DNA of 64,000 bases from Liopterus haemorrhoidalis (GCA_963971575.1 OZ020619.1:20590813-20654812); one strand, 5' to 3'; shown: positions 1 to 10,363, numbered from the stretch's first letter. Notes: generated by a model not told the origin, from the letters alone. Made by a program: numbers and translations.

Positions 1-640
1 TTTTTGCTGACGTTTTGTGGATATACCGCGCACGCGCCCGAGGTCTATCATTTCGATAATCACGTGACAGGCAAAAAACGAGTCGCGAAGCGACGAGTTT
101 TATAATCGACAAGTCCGGCAAAATGCCTTATTATATTAAAACGAGTCGCGGAGCGACGAGTTTACTCAACGTAGGGGGAGAAGCCCGGCGTAGCCGGGCT
201 GAGGCCCCTAGTATTTTTAATACAGGGTGCCAAGTGACAGACCCGACAAGAGGGGGGTAGCCGGGAAAAATACCCGGGGCCCCGGGGTCCTGGGCAGAGC
301 CGTAAGAACTGCCTGGCATCGGGGCAAGTGCCAGGGACGCGTGGCCGTCACTCACTTGTATTTTGGAAGTGAGGATCTTTTTTTGCACATCACTTGTATT
401 TTGGAAGTGAGGACCTTTTTTTTAGGTCATCAGTTATATTTGCAGCTGTATTATAATAAAAATTCCCGCTTCAAATGTATATGGTCCAGAGTCCGAGCTG
501 AAAGAATTAGTTTTCACGCTCTTGACGGCCCCGGGTATAGAATTGATCATTACCTGGGGCCCGCAAAGAGAGTTTCTCCCCGGGGCCCCAGAAGTCCTCT
601 CGGCGGCCCTGCCAAGTAATAAAACATATTGACCCCTTCC
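1..640. repeat. GC-rich patch with short perfect hairpins
   Basis: This stretch is much richer in G+C than the rest of the window. Two near-identical palindromic motifs (core GTCGCGAAGCGAC or GTCGCGGAGCGAC, both flanked by ACGA/GAGTTT) lie at 78-100 and 141-163. A third hairpin, AGCCCGGCGTAGCCGGGCT, is at 182-200. The GGGGCCCCGGGG palindrome occurs near 276-288 and, as CCCCGGGGCCCC, near 578-589. The open frame across 227-619 has no recognisable domain and runs through the minisatellite, so I do not call it a gene. The patch may be a decayed mobile element; its family is unknown. Confidence 0.5.
352..437 (+). repeat. Minisatellite locus 1 (about 2 units)
   Basis: Two units of the ~38-bp repeat are visible: CACTTGTATTTTGGAAGTGAGG followed by a T-run and a CATCACTTG or CATCAGTT end. 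This is the reverse orientation of the copies at 7.5, 34, 38-39 and 46.5 kb. No flanking terminal inverted repeat with a target duplication could be matched here, although CAGAGCCG at 296 resembles the end of the element at 30049. Confidence 0.7.
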
Positions 641-764
641 CCTCGGGCAGAGGTTAAAAGTACCTAAAATTGGATTAGTATATTAGATCAACCCATTTGC
701 CTTATGATAAAAGTCTAATAAGGTCAAAATTCGTATTTGTTTTTCTTTAACCGCAGGCATCCAT

Positions 765-835
765 GCCCTGACCGGGATTCGAACCCGGGACCTTTGGCTC
801 GTGAAGCAGGAGCGCTACCTCTAGGCTACCAAGGC
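765..835 (-). pseudogene. tRNA-like sequence (tRNA pseudogene or SINE head)
   Basis: Read on the minus strand this folds as a cloverleaf. The acceptor arms GCCTTGG and TCAGGGC pair with two G-T wobbles. The T arm CCGGG-TTCGAAT-CCCGG is perfect. An A-box-like TAGCCTAGAGG and a B box GGTTCGAATCC are present. The anticodon stem (GCTCC/CGAGC) has one mismatch, and the loop TGCTTCA lacks the usual T33, so a working tRNA is doubtful. If read as normal the anticodon would be CTT. There is no clear A-rich tail, so a SINE head is an alternative. Confidence 0.55.
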
Positions 836-1650
836 CGACAGAAAAAATAAATAAAAATAATAGAGTTACTAGCTTCTTATAGAGAGCGCCTTTTTAAAAC
901 AATAAGAAGCAAATTCCAATAAAATCCTTCTATAAAACAATAAGAAAAAAATACGTATACGTATTTTTTTTTTTTTCGTATTAACCAAATATCCGAAATC
1001 TTCTTACGGGCCGGATTTGTCCCGCGGGCTGTTGTTTGGAGACCCTTGGTTACACACAATTTTTTCAAAACCTTTTCAAAAACCTTTGGTTATTGGTCAT
1101 GGAATACCTGGAATAATGAAAATATAATCAAATAATCTAATAAAAAATTTAATTACTTTTTAATTATTTGTAATCGCAAGAATTTTTGTACTGATTATTG
1201 TTAAAAATTTAATATTAAATTTACTGATAACCGATATCAATTATTTCAGTAATCTTAATCCACAAGTGGGTGAATTCTGATTACAAAAGTAAAGCATTGT
1301 GTATATAATAATATAAACTAATGTAAACTATAATATATAATAATGCCTAACATATGCAAAAAGATAGGACAAAGAGGTGTTATTGTTCTAAACACTTCTC
1401 AAGCCTAATTTATAATGGATACATAACACAGACGTAACATAAGAATCACAATACTGTCTTTGTTTTGTTTATTAGAAACAGATGTTCAGACAGTGACACC
1501 ATTTTGTACTAATTTCTATTAGAGATGAGCGACAATGTGATTTTTAAAGAATGCCGTGGTAGGTGACCGTTCTTTTTCAATCATGGTGATTTTAAACGGT
1601 AACCGTGATCATTGTTCGCTGTTCAGAACCGGTGCTTACATATATAGGCA
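836..1650. other. AT-rich stretch without recognisable features
   Basis: Both strands were read. I see poly-A/T tracts (961-977) and a weak inverted pair around 1525-1622 (GAGCGACAATG and CATTGTTCGC), possibly a worn MITE. The frame at 877-1068 has no motif. Confidence 0.4.
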
Positions 1651-1652
1651 CA

Positions 1653-4385
1653 CTAGCTGAAAACCCCTGCTTCACTACGGTATATTGATGGGCTCATTAG
1701 CGTAAAATCCTCAGTTTGTTTTTAAACTTGTATATGGGTAACCTCATCTGTCCTAAGAAATATTGAGGAATCCGTGAAAAAACATTTTACACCTTTTCAC
1801 CACATAGGGGTCGAACTTGAAAAAATCCTTTCTTAGTGGGTTCTTACATCATACTGAGAATGTACTCTCCGAATTTCTTATTTCTAACAAAAATTACTAC
1901 TTTACCATTTAGGAGTGAAATTTAAGAAAACTGTCAAAACACTATTGCTAGATTTTAAAAAGTCACCTATATGCCAGAAAGTAATGTTATAACTCAAGAA
2001 GCAGAGGAATACGAAGGGTTTCTCCCGAATTTCATGTCTTTTTGTTAAAGGACGCTCTATCGAATAAAAAATACCAATTTACCCGAAAGTTAGAGATGAA
2101 ATTTGTAAAAACTGTCAAAACGCTTATCGAATAAAAAATATCAGTTTATCCCTTTAGAGGTGAAATTTAAAATAACTGTCAAAATACTTGTTTTTAAAAA
2201 GGTTTTGAAAAAATTGTGTTTCAAAAAGTTTTGAAAAAAACACGTATATGTCAAAAATGAATGCTATAACTGAATAAACATAGGAAAAACTACGATAATT
2301 CAGCCCTTTAGGAGCGGATTGGGACGAAATCCTAAATTTTTTTAAAAACATTTGTACCGGTAACCTTTGTAAGCAAAAACCAAGACGATATCTCATTGGT
2401 CCTAAGAGATATTGAGGAATCCCTGAAATCAGATTGGACCCCTTTTCACCCCTTAGGCCTGGAATTCCGTAAAATCCCTTCTTATTGGGTGCTTACCTTA
2501 TGAAATACCGAAAAACTATCAAAACCATTTCTAGATATTTTAAAAAGACACATATATGCCAGAAAGAACTGTTATAACTCAACAAACACAGGAAACACGA
2601 CGGGATGTATACTTCACCCCGAATGTAAATTCACCCCTCTAGGGGTTGATTAGGATAAAATCCTGAAATACATATGTTTTTCGGCATTTGTATGGGTAAT
2701 CTTTATAAGCAAAAACCAAGTCGATATATTATTGGTCTTAAAAGATATTAAGGAAATCCTAAAATCAGATTTCACCCTTTAGGGATGAAATTTAAAAAAA
2801 ACTGTCAAAACTATTTTGAGATATTTTTAAAAGACACCTATGTGCTAAAAAGGAATGTTATAACTCGACAAACATAGGACATACGACGGGATGTATAATT
2901 CACCCCAATTGTAGATTCACCCCTTTAGGGGTTGACTAGGACAAACTGTTGAAATAATTTTTTCGTTATTTGTATGGGTAATCTTTTTCAGCAAAAATCA
3001 AGGCGATATCTTATTAATCCTAAGAGATATTAAGCAATCCTTAAAATCACGTGACACCCTTTAGGAGCGAAATTTAAAAAAACTGTCAAAACTGTTTCGA
3101 TATATTTTAAAAATACCCCAGCAAACATTTTTATACGGGCCAGTACTGGTAAAGCACATACTCTCCGGCATTGAAAGTAATGGGCAGTGCCCCGGTGTCC
3201 CCGGGGCCGTTACTGGCCCATTGATGTATCAGTTGCTGGCCCAGCAACGGTAAAGTGCAAAATAATCGCATTAGTTGCAAGATTTATTTCTGATGGTTTT
3301 AAGTAAAAAGTATGAGTGAAGAAGCTTATAAAATGCTGGTAAAGTACTTCGTATAGGCGGAATGCGAAATACAAATGTGAAGTACATTATTAATACTGGC
3401 GTTGCCAAAAGCAGTTTGCCAGCATTCGGCCGTTAGTTGAATGTTTGCTGGGACACCTATGTGCAAAAAGTAATGTTGTAACTAAACGAACACAGGAAAT
3501 ACGACGGGATTTATATAATTCACCCCTTTAGGGATTGAATAGGGATTGAAAAAAAAAAATAGGATAAAATTCTGAAATAGGTTTTTCGGCACTTGCATGA
3601 GTTGTCCTTGTAAGCAAAAACCAAGTCGATATCTTATTAGTCCTAATAGATATTAAGGAATCCTTGAAATCACAATTCACCCCTTTTCACCCTTAATGGT
3701 GAAATTTTAAAAAACTGTCAAAACCATTTCGAGATATTTTAAAAAGACACCTATTTGCCAAAAAGGAATGTTGCAACTAAACAAACACAGGAAGTACGAC
3801 GGGATGTATAATTCACCCCAATTGTAGAAGCACCCCTTCAGGGGTTGATTAGGATAAAATGCTGAAATATATTTTTCGGCATTTGCATGAGTAGTTTTTG
3901 TGAGCAAAAACCAAGTTGATATCTAATTGGTCCTAAGAGATATTAAGAAATCCTTGAAATCACATGTCACCCCTTTTCACCTTTTAAGGGTGAAATTTTA
4001 AAATACTGTCAAAACCATTTCGAGATATTTTAAAGAGACACCTATGTGCCAAAAAGAAACGTTAAAACTCAACAAACACAGGAAATACGACGGAATGTAT
4101 AATTCACCCCTTTAGGGGTTGATTAGGAAAAAATCCTGAAATAAGTTTTTCGGCATTTGTATGGGTAATCCTTGTAAGCAAAAATTAAATCGATATCCCA
4201 TCGGCCCTAAGAGATATTATGTAATCCGTGAAATCACTTTCACCCCTTTTCTTCCCTTAGGAGTTAAATTTCGAAAAATCCCTTCTTAGTGGGTGCTTCC
4301 GTTATTAAGGGAATATACTCTCCAAATTTCAAGTTTCGGGCTGGGCGGTAATGAATCAGCCAGTCAGTCAGGACATTGCCTTTTA
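1653..4385 (-). repeat. Tandem array of ~285-bp unit in a Helitron-like repeat
   Basis: A unit of about 274-290 bp recurs. The landmark CAAAAACCAAG(T)CGATAT lies at about 2374, 2710, 2992, 3615, 3905 and 4179; the 2992-3615 gap is explained by a 332-bp insertion. Each unit also has CACCCCTTTAGGGG, ACTGTCAAAACC and GGAAATACGACGGGATG. A worn unit begins near 1730. The left edge is TAGCTGAAAACCCC after CTAG at 1653-1656. The right edge holds GACTGACTGACTGATTCATT read on the minus strand near 4345-4375. The edge with CTAG preceded by TCAG on the minus strand resembles a Helitron 3' end, but no helicase gene is present. No frame inside is credible as a gene. Confidence 0.6.
3119..3450. mobile_element. 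MITE interrupting the 285-bp array
   Basis: Terminal inverted repeats CAGCAAACATT and AATGTTTGCTG bound a 332-bp insertion. Array sequence (attttaaaaa... / ...gacacctatgtgc) resumes on the other side. The 8-bp flanks are only partly alike (4 of 8), so the target duplication has decayed. The interior is GC-rich, with GGGCCAGTACTGG and GCCCCGGTGTCCCCGGGGCC. A hAT origin is likely from the CAG...CTG ends. Confidence 0.65.
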
Positions 4386-4630
4386 TATATATACATATGT
4401 AGATACGTACTGTGACGAACGCCCCTGTTACACTATCGGAGATTTTCCAATTATGTGAAGTTCTCGTCTAAATCAAATACACTGTAATTCTTTGGTTATT
4501 TTATTTACTACTATTATTATTAAGAAATTATGTCAATGAATATTTAAAATCTTTACAGGTTTAAAATAAATCATAATAGTTTTATATGTGGATAGAGGTA
4601 CATAACCTTCAAAATAAAGACACTGTAAAC

Positions 4631-5050
4631 CAGTGTTTCCCAACCGCCGGTCCGTGAGATTTTTTTGAGGTCCGCGAGATTTTTTTTTACTATACAACTA
4701 TTGGCCTAATAAGTTATAACCCACTTAATTTTGAGATGAAAATCTCAGTCCTTAATCTGTTAATTGCTTAAGTAATAATTTGTTTCTTTTTTCACTAATT
4801 ATATGTGATTTTTTGTTGTTTTTTTTGTGTTTGTAATCAGTGCAATAAAAAATATAAAACTTTTGCGATACACATTGAACAATGAATAGATCGAGATGGA
4901 GGGTTTATGTGAGAGAGGCCAAAAGTCAACCTAACCTGACTGTGCCCAAAGAAGAAGAAGAAGATATACATTACTTTCTAAACTTGCCGGTCCGCGAATT
5001 TTTTCTAGGTCGCTTACCAGTCCTCCATGAAAAAAGGTTGGGAAACGCTG
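4631..5050. mobile_element. hAT-type non-autonomous element H1
   Basis: The ends CAGTGTTTCCCAACC and GGTTGGGAAACGCTG match as inverted repeats at 14 of 15 positions. Both sides carry the exact 8-bp target duplication CTGTAAAC (4623-4630 and 5051-5058), which is diagnostic of hAT-type insertion. Subterminal GGTCCG(T/C)GAGA repeats follow the left end and recur near the right end. There is no transposase. An RTE-like LINE tail lies inside at 4882-4972. Confidence 0.9.
4882..4972 (+). pseudogene. RTE-like LINE C-terminal tail inside H1
   Basis: The frame at 4882 reads NRSRWRVYVREAKSQPNL and then runs into GTGCCCAAAGAAGAAGAAGAAG. The same tail (RWRTYISEAKSPPN, TGCCCAAAGAAGAAG) occurs at 51929-51998, and a related tail closes the minus-strand copy near 54311. 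It is the last ~25 codons plus the (GAA)n end of an RTE-type LINE. It was either inserted into this hAT element or captured by it before amplification. Confidence 0.65.
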
Positions 5051-5224
5051 CTGTAAACTCATATATATTTTTCATATACCAATCTCTGTATCTCAAAATT
5101 ATAAATTATAAAAAGATATATTATCAAGTATTTATTACAATACATATTATAAAATATAAAGATCCCCATGTGAAAAATCACTCTCACCGTGACTTCACGT
5201 TTTCTATCACTTACAAACAATGAC

Positions 5225-6480
5225 TTTTAAATCACGGTATTTGTCCAAGATAAATTCAAAAACTACTGGTCGGATTTTGATGAAATTTTGTATATATGGT
5301 AATAATATTGTCACTTCAATGATAGGATACTTTTTACGGGCGTACCTCGCTTAAAGAAGTCTCGCTTTAACGAACTATTTTGTAAATCTGCTATTTAACA
5401 ACCAATATCCATCTGTATGTCCGTCAATTTGTTTCTCTCTTATGCAAGACCCAATCAAGGTTTCTTTTTTTTGTACGTACTGCGGTCTACGAATTCCCGC
5501 ATAACAAAATATTTTGTAAATGTGCTATTTAACAACCAATATTCATTTGTATGTCCTTAAGAGTGTTTCTCTCTTATGTAAAACCTAATCGAGCATACTT
5601 TTTACAAGAGTATTCCGCTTAACGAACCCTTCTTTATTGAAATAATTTGTAAATCTACAGTTTTCAAACCGATATTTTGATGAAATTTTGTATATACGAT
5701 TATAAAGTTCGTTCTACATTATATTTTTTTGCGTAGCACTACAGATTTTTTGCAAAGTACTGACGTAAAAAGTATAATGTGAAACATAATACTTCCTTCC
5801 AACTTTCGATGCTACACTACAAACTACACTACTTTCAAAACTACCTCCGGTCAAATTTTTGGATGACAGTTGTATACTTCTCAGTCGTCCTAACTATTAA
5901 CTTTTTAGTTTTTGTTAACAACTTAACTTTTAGAAGTTTATTAAGTTAATAAGAAGTTTATTTAGAACATATAATTAAATATAAAGCACAATTAAACAAT
6001 ATTTATAAATTGGTTACTAGAATTGGTTCTATGACCAAACTGTTTTCTGTCACCTGAACCTAAATTTTTTTAGGTTGGCAGTGAAGAGTATCACATAATA
6101 ATAAAAGATGGATGGTATCGCTGTCTCTTTTTTTTCCCCCACTATATTCTGAAGTATCAAAAGTTGAAATGACGTCAGAGTTCGATAGTATTGAAAAAAG
6201 TATTGAAAGAAGTATAATGTAGAACGGACTTAATATTACTACTTCCAAGATAGAATACTTTTTATTGGCGTACTTCGGGTAACGAATTTCCCGCTTTAAC
6301 GAACTATTTTGTAAATCTTCTATTAAACAGCCAATATTCATCTGTATGTCCATCAGTGTGTCTCTCTATTATGAAAGACTAAAGCGAGGGTACTTTTTAC
6401 GGGTGTACCCCGCTTAACGAATCCTTCTTTAACGAAAGAATTTGTAAGTCTACTGTTTTAAAAGCAATATTTTTGATTGA
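5225..6480 (+). repeat. Degenerate ~120-bp tandem array, split by a MITE
   Basis: Units contain TACTTTTTACGGGCGTACC, CGCTTTAACGAACTATTTTG, AACAACCAATAT(C/T)CATCTGTATGTCC and TTTCTCTCTTATG. Copies begin near 5330, 5460 and 5590, then resume near 6240 and 6388 after the 525-bp MITE. The same block includes GATTTTGATGAAATTTTGTATATA twice (5275 and 5678). The 6060-6353 frame on the minus strand runs across MITE and array, so it is not a gene. Confidence 0.65.
5706..6230. mobile_element. PIF/Harbinger-type MITE, copy 1
   Basis: The ends AGTTCGTTCTACATTATA and TATAATGTAGAACGGACT are inverted repeats with one mismatch. They are flanked by TAA on both sides (5703-5705 and 6231-6233). A 3-bp TWA duplication is characteristic of PIF/Harbinger. 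A second full copy in the same orientation is at 61938-62428. There is no transposase. Confidence 0.8.
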
Positions 6481-6525
6481 AACTTAAAAATAAAAAAACG
6501 TAAAAATTCTTGATGGAGACGATAA

Positions 6526-6810
6526 TCTATATACATAAATGTGAAAGTCTGTCTATTTGAAATTCAAGGGATTCGAGATTTTCAACACACCTTAAGATCA
6601 ATCCTGGGCAAATATAGGTTATATTTGATATCAGAATTTTAATTTAAAGGGGTAGTCTTAAGTAACCATATGGAACTACAAGGGAAGAAACGTTGTGTAC
6701 AAAGTTCTTCAGCTTATTCTAAGAATTCTTAAAAGACATTATTGATTGTTAAATCAACTAAACTGAAATTGATTGAACTTATCCCTTGCGAAGAACGGGT
6801 ACTCTGCTAG
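6526..6810 (+). mobile_element. Helitron-like non-autonomous element
   Basis: It begins TCTATATACATAAATG after an A and ends CTGCTAG before a T, as expected for Helitron insertion between A and T with TC and CTRR ends. A short imperfect hairpin (TCCC...GGGT) precedes the end. The terminal stretch GCGAAGAACGGGTACTCTGCTAG matches the ends near 37312-37335 (+), 50631-50655 (-) and 56403-56430 (-). There is no target duplication, also as expected. Confidence 0.45.
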
Positions 6811-7351
6811 TCTATAATAAATGAGGTTTAATCATTAATTTGCAGCACTGATTGATATTATTTTCATAAAAACTCAGTATAGACAACTAGTACGGAAATA
6901 TTTCATATATGTCAAATATATGTGAAAGTAAAATTATAAAAACACCCTGTTTTCAACACTTTATATTAATACTAGCTGGAGTAACCGTTGCAGTTATATC
7001 TTCTCTCCCTCTGCCTCTCTGCTTTCTCTCGCGTATCAACGCACTGTCTACAGTGCGTCTGAGTGTTTTTTAATTAGTTCATAAAAATAATGAAGTTTTA
7101 AGGCATAGAAAAGAGGCTTCAGTCCCGGAGAGGTGCTCTGAGCAGATTGGTGCAAACCAAACTTTCGTACAATAATTAGTTACAGAATTCTCAGCATTTA
7201 AGTTTTTAGGGAATTTATTTCCATATAATTTAACATTTTCGCTTGATTTTAAGTATTTAATTGAAAAAATTCAGGGATCCTGAGACTCATAAAAACAGGC
7301 CTATTTTACCATAAACGACGCTAAAACAAGTTAGTGTATTTTATTTTAAAT
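6811..7351. other. No recognisable feature
   Basis: AT-rich sequence with a short pyrimidine-rich run (TCTCTCCCTCTGCCTCTCTGC near 7000). No domain-bearing frame, tRNA or paired terminal repeats were seen. Confidence 0.4.
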
Positions 7352-7359
7352 GTGCACAC

Positions 7360-7690
7360 CAGCGTTGCCAGATTATTATTTTACCAAATCGGGATTTTTA
7401 CCAAATAAATATAAAAACATCGGAATTAAGGCGCAAAAAGCGGGACAACCTAATAAAATGTACAGTTCAAAATATTTCAAAATGATTATAAAAAGACACT
7501 CTCCCAAAATATGAGTGACGAGCAAAAAAAAAAGGTCTTCACTCCCAAAATAGAACTGATGAGCAAAAAAAAAGGTCCTCACTCCCAAAATAGAAATAAC
7601 GAGCAAAAAAAAAAATGTTTTTGATTAATTCGTGAATTTAGCGCGGAACAATCTATTCTTGTTCATAAAGCGGGACGTCTGGCAACGCTG
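7360..7690. mobile_element. hAT-type element H2 carrying the minisatellite
   Basis: Perfect 13-bp inverted ends CAGCGTTGCCAGA and TCTGGCAACGCTG are flanked by the exact 8-bp duplication GTGCACAC (7352-7359 and 7691-7698). The interior holds AAAGCGGGAC near both ends and three ~38-bp minisatellite units at about 7493-7616. The frame at 7376-7606 on the minus strand is the translated minisatellite, not a gene. Confidence 0.92.
7493..7616 (-). repeat. Minisatellite locus 2 (3 units) inside H2
   Basis: Three units of the form GAGCAAAAAAAAAGGTCCTCACTCCCAAAATAGAA, with spacing of about 40 and 43 bp. Unit differences are single-base changes and A-run length. Confidence 0.85.
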
Positions 7691-7792
7691 GTGCACACAC
7701 ACGCACACGCACAATCACGCGCGCACATTCACACGCACGCTCACGTACACGCACACGCACAAGCACACGCACACACATACACGTACATACAT
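7691..7792 (+). repeat. CA-rich microsatellite
   Basis: Impure (CA)n with CG and CT interruptions (CACACGCACACGCAC...). The left end overlaps the H2 target duplication GTGCACAC, so H2 inserted at the edge of the tract. Confidence 0.85.
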
Positions 7793-8320
7793 AGATTAAT
7801 ATTGTATATTTATTTTTTCTTTGTAAATTACAATAAATTTTATAAAATATTTTATTTTAATAAAATGTGACCCCATCAAAATAACAACAGTATACAAATA
7901 TTTTAATTTTTGGATCTATGTCACTTGATTACACGTCTGATACGATAACCTAAATCTGTGTTATGATTTTTCATTCCAATTATCATAAAAAATTGCATTT
8001 TTCAAAAGAATTTAATCGAAGTTAAATCAAAAGCAGTTATTTATTTCGAAATGAGACAACCTTGTCAATGAAGCCCATACATAAAATCGTTAAAAAATGA
8101 CTCAGTTATCTTGAATAATCACTTACAATTCTAAAATACAGTATAAACCTATGAAATTGCCCTATTAACAAGAAATCAAATGAAACACTCGACCTTAAAA
8201 AATCACTTCATGATCATCGATGCCCTTGGCCTCAAACGCAGTAAACTTACCGTATCATAAAACAATTATACACTGATAAGTTGAGATCAATCGCTTTCCC
8301 TCTCCATAGTAGCAGTAGCG
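7793..8320. other. No recognisable feature
   Basis: AT-rich sequence leading up to the putative promoter of the exon at 8495. No repeats with matched ends and no coding signal were found. Confidence 0.35.
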
Positions 8321-8326
8321 CACTTA

Positions 8327-8387
8327 CATATATATGAACGTACTAGAACTTCAATATGTACTAATTGTTACTATCAGTGCACACGTG
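8327..8387 (+). promoter_or_regulatory. Putative core promoter of the 8495 exon
   Basis: A TATA-like tract (TATATATG) lies at 8327-8334, an arthropod-type initiator TCAGT at 8374-8378, and a palindromic E-box CACGTG at 8382-8387. The TATA-to-initiator gap of ~45 bp is longer than the usual ~30 bp, so the pair is tentative. Confidence 0.3.
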
Positions 8388-8494
8388 AGCTACAGCAGTT
8401 AGTAGTGGTCAGAAGTTTGTTTACAGACATAATACTCCTAGCGAAATCCCATTAGTAATCGCTCAGACTCGGCGAAGCTAGTGTGATCGTGAAA

Positions 8495-8561
8495 ATGAGT
8501 ACGGCTAAAGAAAAATGTGACTTAGAAAGAAAGGAAGAGTGTCAAAATGAACTATCATCAG
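8495..8561 (+). CDS. Putative first coding exon of a host gene (unknown product)
   Basis: An ATG in good context (GTGAAAATG) opens a frame MSTAKEKCDLERKEECQNEL-SS. It runs 67 nt to CATCAG followed by GTATGT, a near-consensus splice donor at 8562, leaving phase 1. The peptide is hydrophilic and charged (K/E-rich, two cysteines), like many cytosolic N-terminal tails, and has no domain. Codon use is not repeat-like, and no copy of this stretch was seen elsewhere in the window. No downstream exon could be recognised, so either the intron is very long or the exons are too short to see. It could also be a chance match, but start, donor and upstream initiator line up. Confidence 0.45.
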
Positions 8562-8880
8562 GTATGTTACACGTTATTTAATGGCTAGTATTTATATGTT
8601 CTATGCAATAATTTAAGGTGATATATTAAAAAATAATTTTTGTGCTATAAAAAAATGTGAGGATTTTATATAATAAATAATTTACGTAATTTAAAGCAAA
8701 TTAATGTTATTTAAATTTTATACAGATAATCATAATGTTCTATAAAAATACTGTGAATAAATCAAAATTGTTATATGTACATGATGGCGAGTAAACACTC
8801 ATGTCATTTATGCTTCGTTTTGGCTATTCATTATTATTATTATTTTTTTTTTAGAATTTCGTAAACTAAAACAAAAAAAA
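8562..8880. other. Probable intron start, AT-rich
   Basis: AT-rich sequence following the GTATGT donor. It contains an ATT/T-run near 8830-8852 and no other feature. Confidence 0.3.
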
Positions 8881-9180
8881 CCTAAATATGACCTATCGGC
8901 ACTTTTGTTTGTCTGTCTGTCTGTATAGTAGATATTGTGATCAAACGACTAAACCTAGAGAGCTGAAATTTGGCATTCACCGACTTTTCTTTGACCCACG
9001 AGTAGGAAAAACATATGGCCTGAAAAATTTAGTTTTTTTTTTAACTTTGAGCAGAGATATATCACATGAAAGTACTTAATGCGTGGATTAACAACTAAAA
9101 TCAACAAATATAACAATCTGACAAAAAATATATTTATGTGATTTTCGCACATATGTGTAAAAAAAAACTTTTCGGAACCG
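8880..9180 (+). repeat. GTCTGTCTGT-module interspersed repeat, copy 1
   Basis: The order is ACCTATCGGCAC, GTCTGTCTGTCTGTATAG, AACCTAGAGAGCTGAAATTTGGCAT, then TTTGACCCACGAGTAGGAAAAAC. The same ordered modules recur at about 11520, 25440 (-), 27040 (-), 31790, 40070 (-) and 59505. The 63- and 65-residue frames here are repeat sequence. The family is not identified. Confidence 0.7.
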
Positions 9181-9484
9181 GAATAGTACGGTCGTAATTT
9201 TCGATCACATTATTTTCTCGAAAGTTGTCGAATTTTTGTGTCTTTTGTAATTCAGAAAAATTAATTATGTTTATAAATTCATAGATTCAATCAATCAATT
9301 CAATTAATGAACAAATATTAATTTCCAAGTTTATTTATACTAAAAATCTTTTGTATTTTCACTTATTCAATATCTAAAAAATCCTAGTGTATATGAAATT
9401 TCAAACTTCACATATTTTTTTAGATATCTAAAATTTCTATATAACAAAAACAATTCTGTATAATGGTAACGATAATTCCTATAC

Positions 9485-9655
9485 AAGGCCGGCGCGAGGG
9501 TCGCTGGCGCCCCTAAGCAAGACTTAATTCAGCGCCCCTAGGCCATAACTAGCTTATTATATAAAGTGATGACCTAAAAAAAGGGTCCTCATTTCGAAAA
9601 TACCAGTAATGTCCTAAATAACAAAAGGTCCTTTCTACAAAAACTATAAAATTAC
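9485..9655 (+). mobile_element. Truncated hAT-like element with minisatellite units
   Basis: It starts CAAGGCCGGCGCGAGGGTCG and shares blocks GGCGCCCCTA, AGACTTAATT, AGCGCCCCTAGGC and ATAACTAGCTT in order with the element at 34021. Two worn minisatellite units follow at ~9567-9640. The right terminal repeat is missing. Confidence 0.6.
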
Positions 9656-10167
9656 ATTACGCTAATAATTTTTACATTAATTTCATTAAGTGCCTCACTT
9701 GCTTTACTCTCGATAATATTAATCTTGTAGAACAAAGTTAATATTGTACGAATATTGTTTCTATATAACATACATATACTTTATGACAGTTTGATTTTCT
9801 TCTAGGTCAATTATTATATTTTATTACTAATATTTTTCCGGGCAAATATTTAGGAAAGTTACATATTCATAAGTTTTTCACGATATACAGAATGTTAAAG
9901 AATTGGTCAAAAATTTTAGGAGCATATAGTAGGTACAACAGATATTAAATTATTTAAAAATTGACACACTATTCAAACCTACGTCCCATACTAACGGAAA
10001 AAAATTATGTGAATTGGGAATTTTGACACATTTCAGGATTTGTAGTAAGTGACAAGAAATTGTACATATAAAAATCATAAAATTCCATAATGTTTATCTT
10101 ACAATTATTCCATGTATCAAGTGTACGTAATTACAAGCTGCTCGCATATCAAGCTAGTTGTCTAGTC
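9656..10167. other. AT-rich, one repeat module
   Basis: Mostly featureless. Around 10010-10100 lies the module TTTGTAGTAAGTGACAAGAAATTGTACATAT, also seen near 23590, 25870 and 57450. Confidence 0.4.
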
Positions 10168-10363
10168 CAGTGTTTCCCAAACTGTTGTCCGCGAACCACT
10201 GGTGGTCCGCTAATCAGTAGTTGGTGGTCCGCGCACATAAAATTTCATTAGTATTAATAACGGGCCTTTTCACAAAAACATTTTTTTTATCGATGTTGGT
10301 AGTCCGCGGTTAGCATAGTATTCTGAAAGTGGCCCGCAACTGTCGAAAGTTTGAGAAGCACTG
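10168..10363. mobile_element. hAT-type MITE H3
   Basis: The ends CAGTGTTTCCCAAACT and AGTTTGAGAAGCACTG pair imperfectly. They are flanked by the exact 8-bp duplication GTCTAGTC (10160-10167 and 10364-10371). GGTCCGC repeats lie near both ends, as in H1, so both probably respond to related transposases. It is 196 bp long with no coding capacity. Confidence 0.92.

Noticed and set aside
227..619. 130-codon frame at the left edge
   Set aside because: Crosses the minisatellite and GC hairpins; no domain, no splice or start context.
1653..4385. CRISPR-like array
   Set aside because: Repeats are ~285 bp and diverged, without short direct repeats and unique spacers; the genome is eukaryotic.
7376..7606. 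Frames rich in FFLLITWILEVRT-like repeats (also 37761-38054 and 46471-46668)
   Set aside because: They are translations of the 38-bp minisatellite A/T-runs, not genes.
8880..9180. Polinton/Maverick terminal repeat
   Set aside because: The GTCTGTC modules recur at seven or more loci but no long inverted terminal repeats, 6-bp duplications or Polinton genes were seen.
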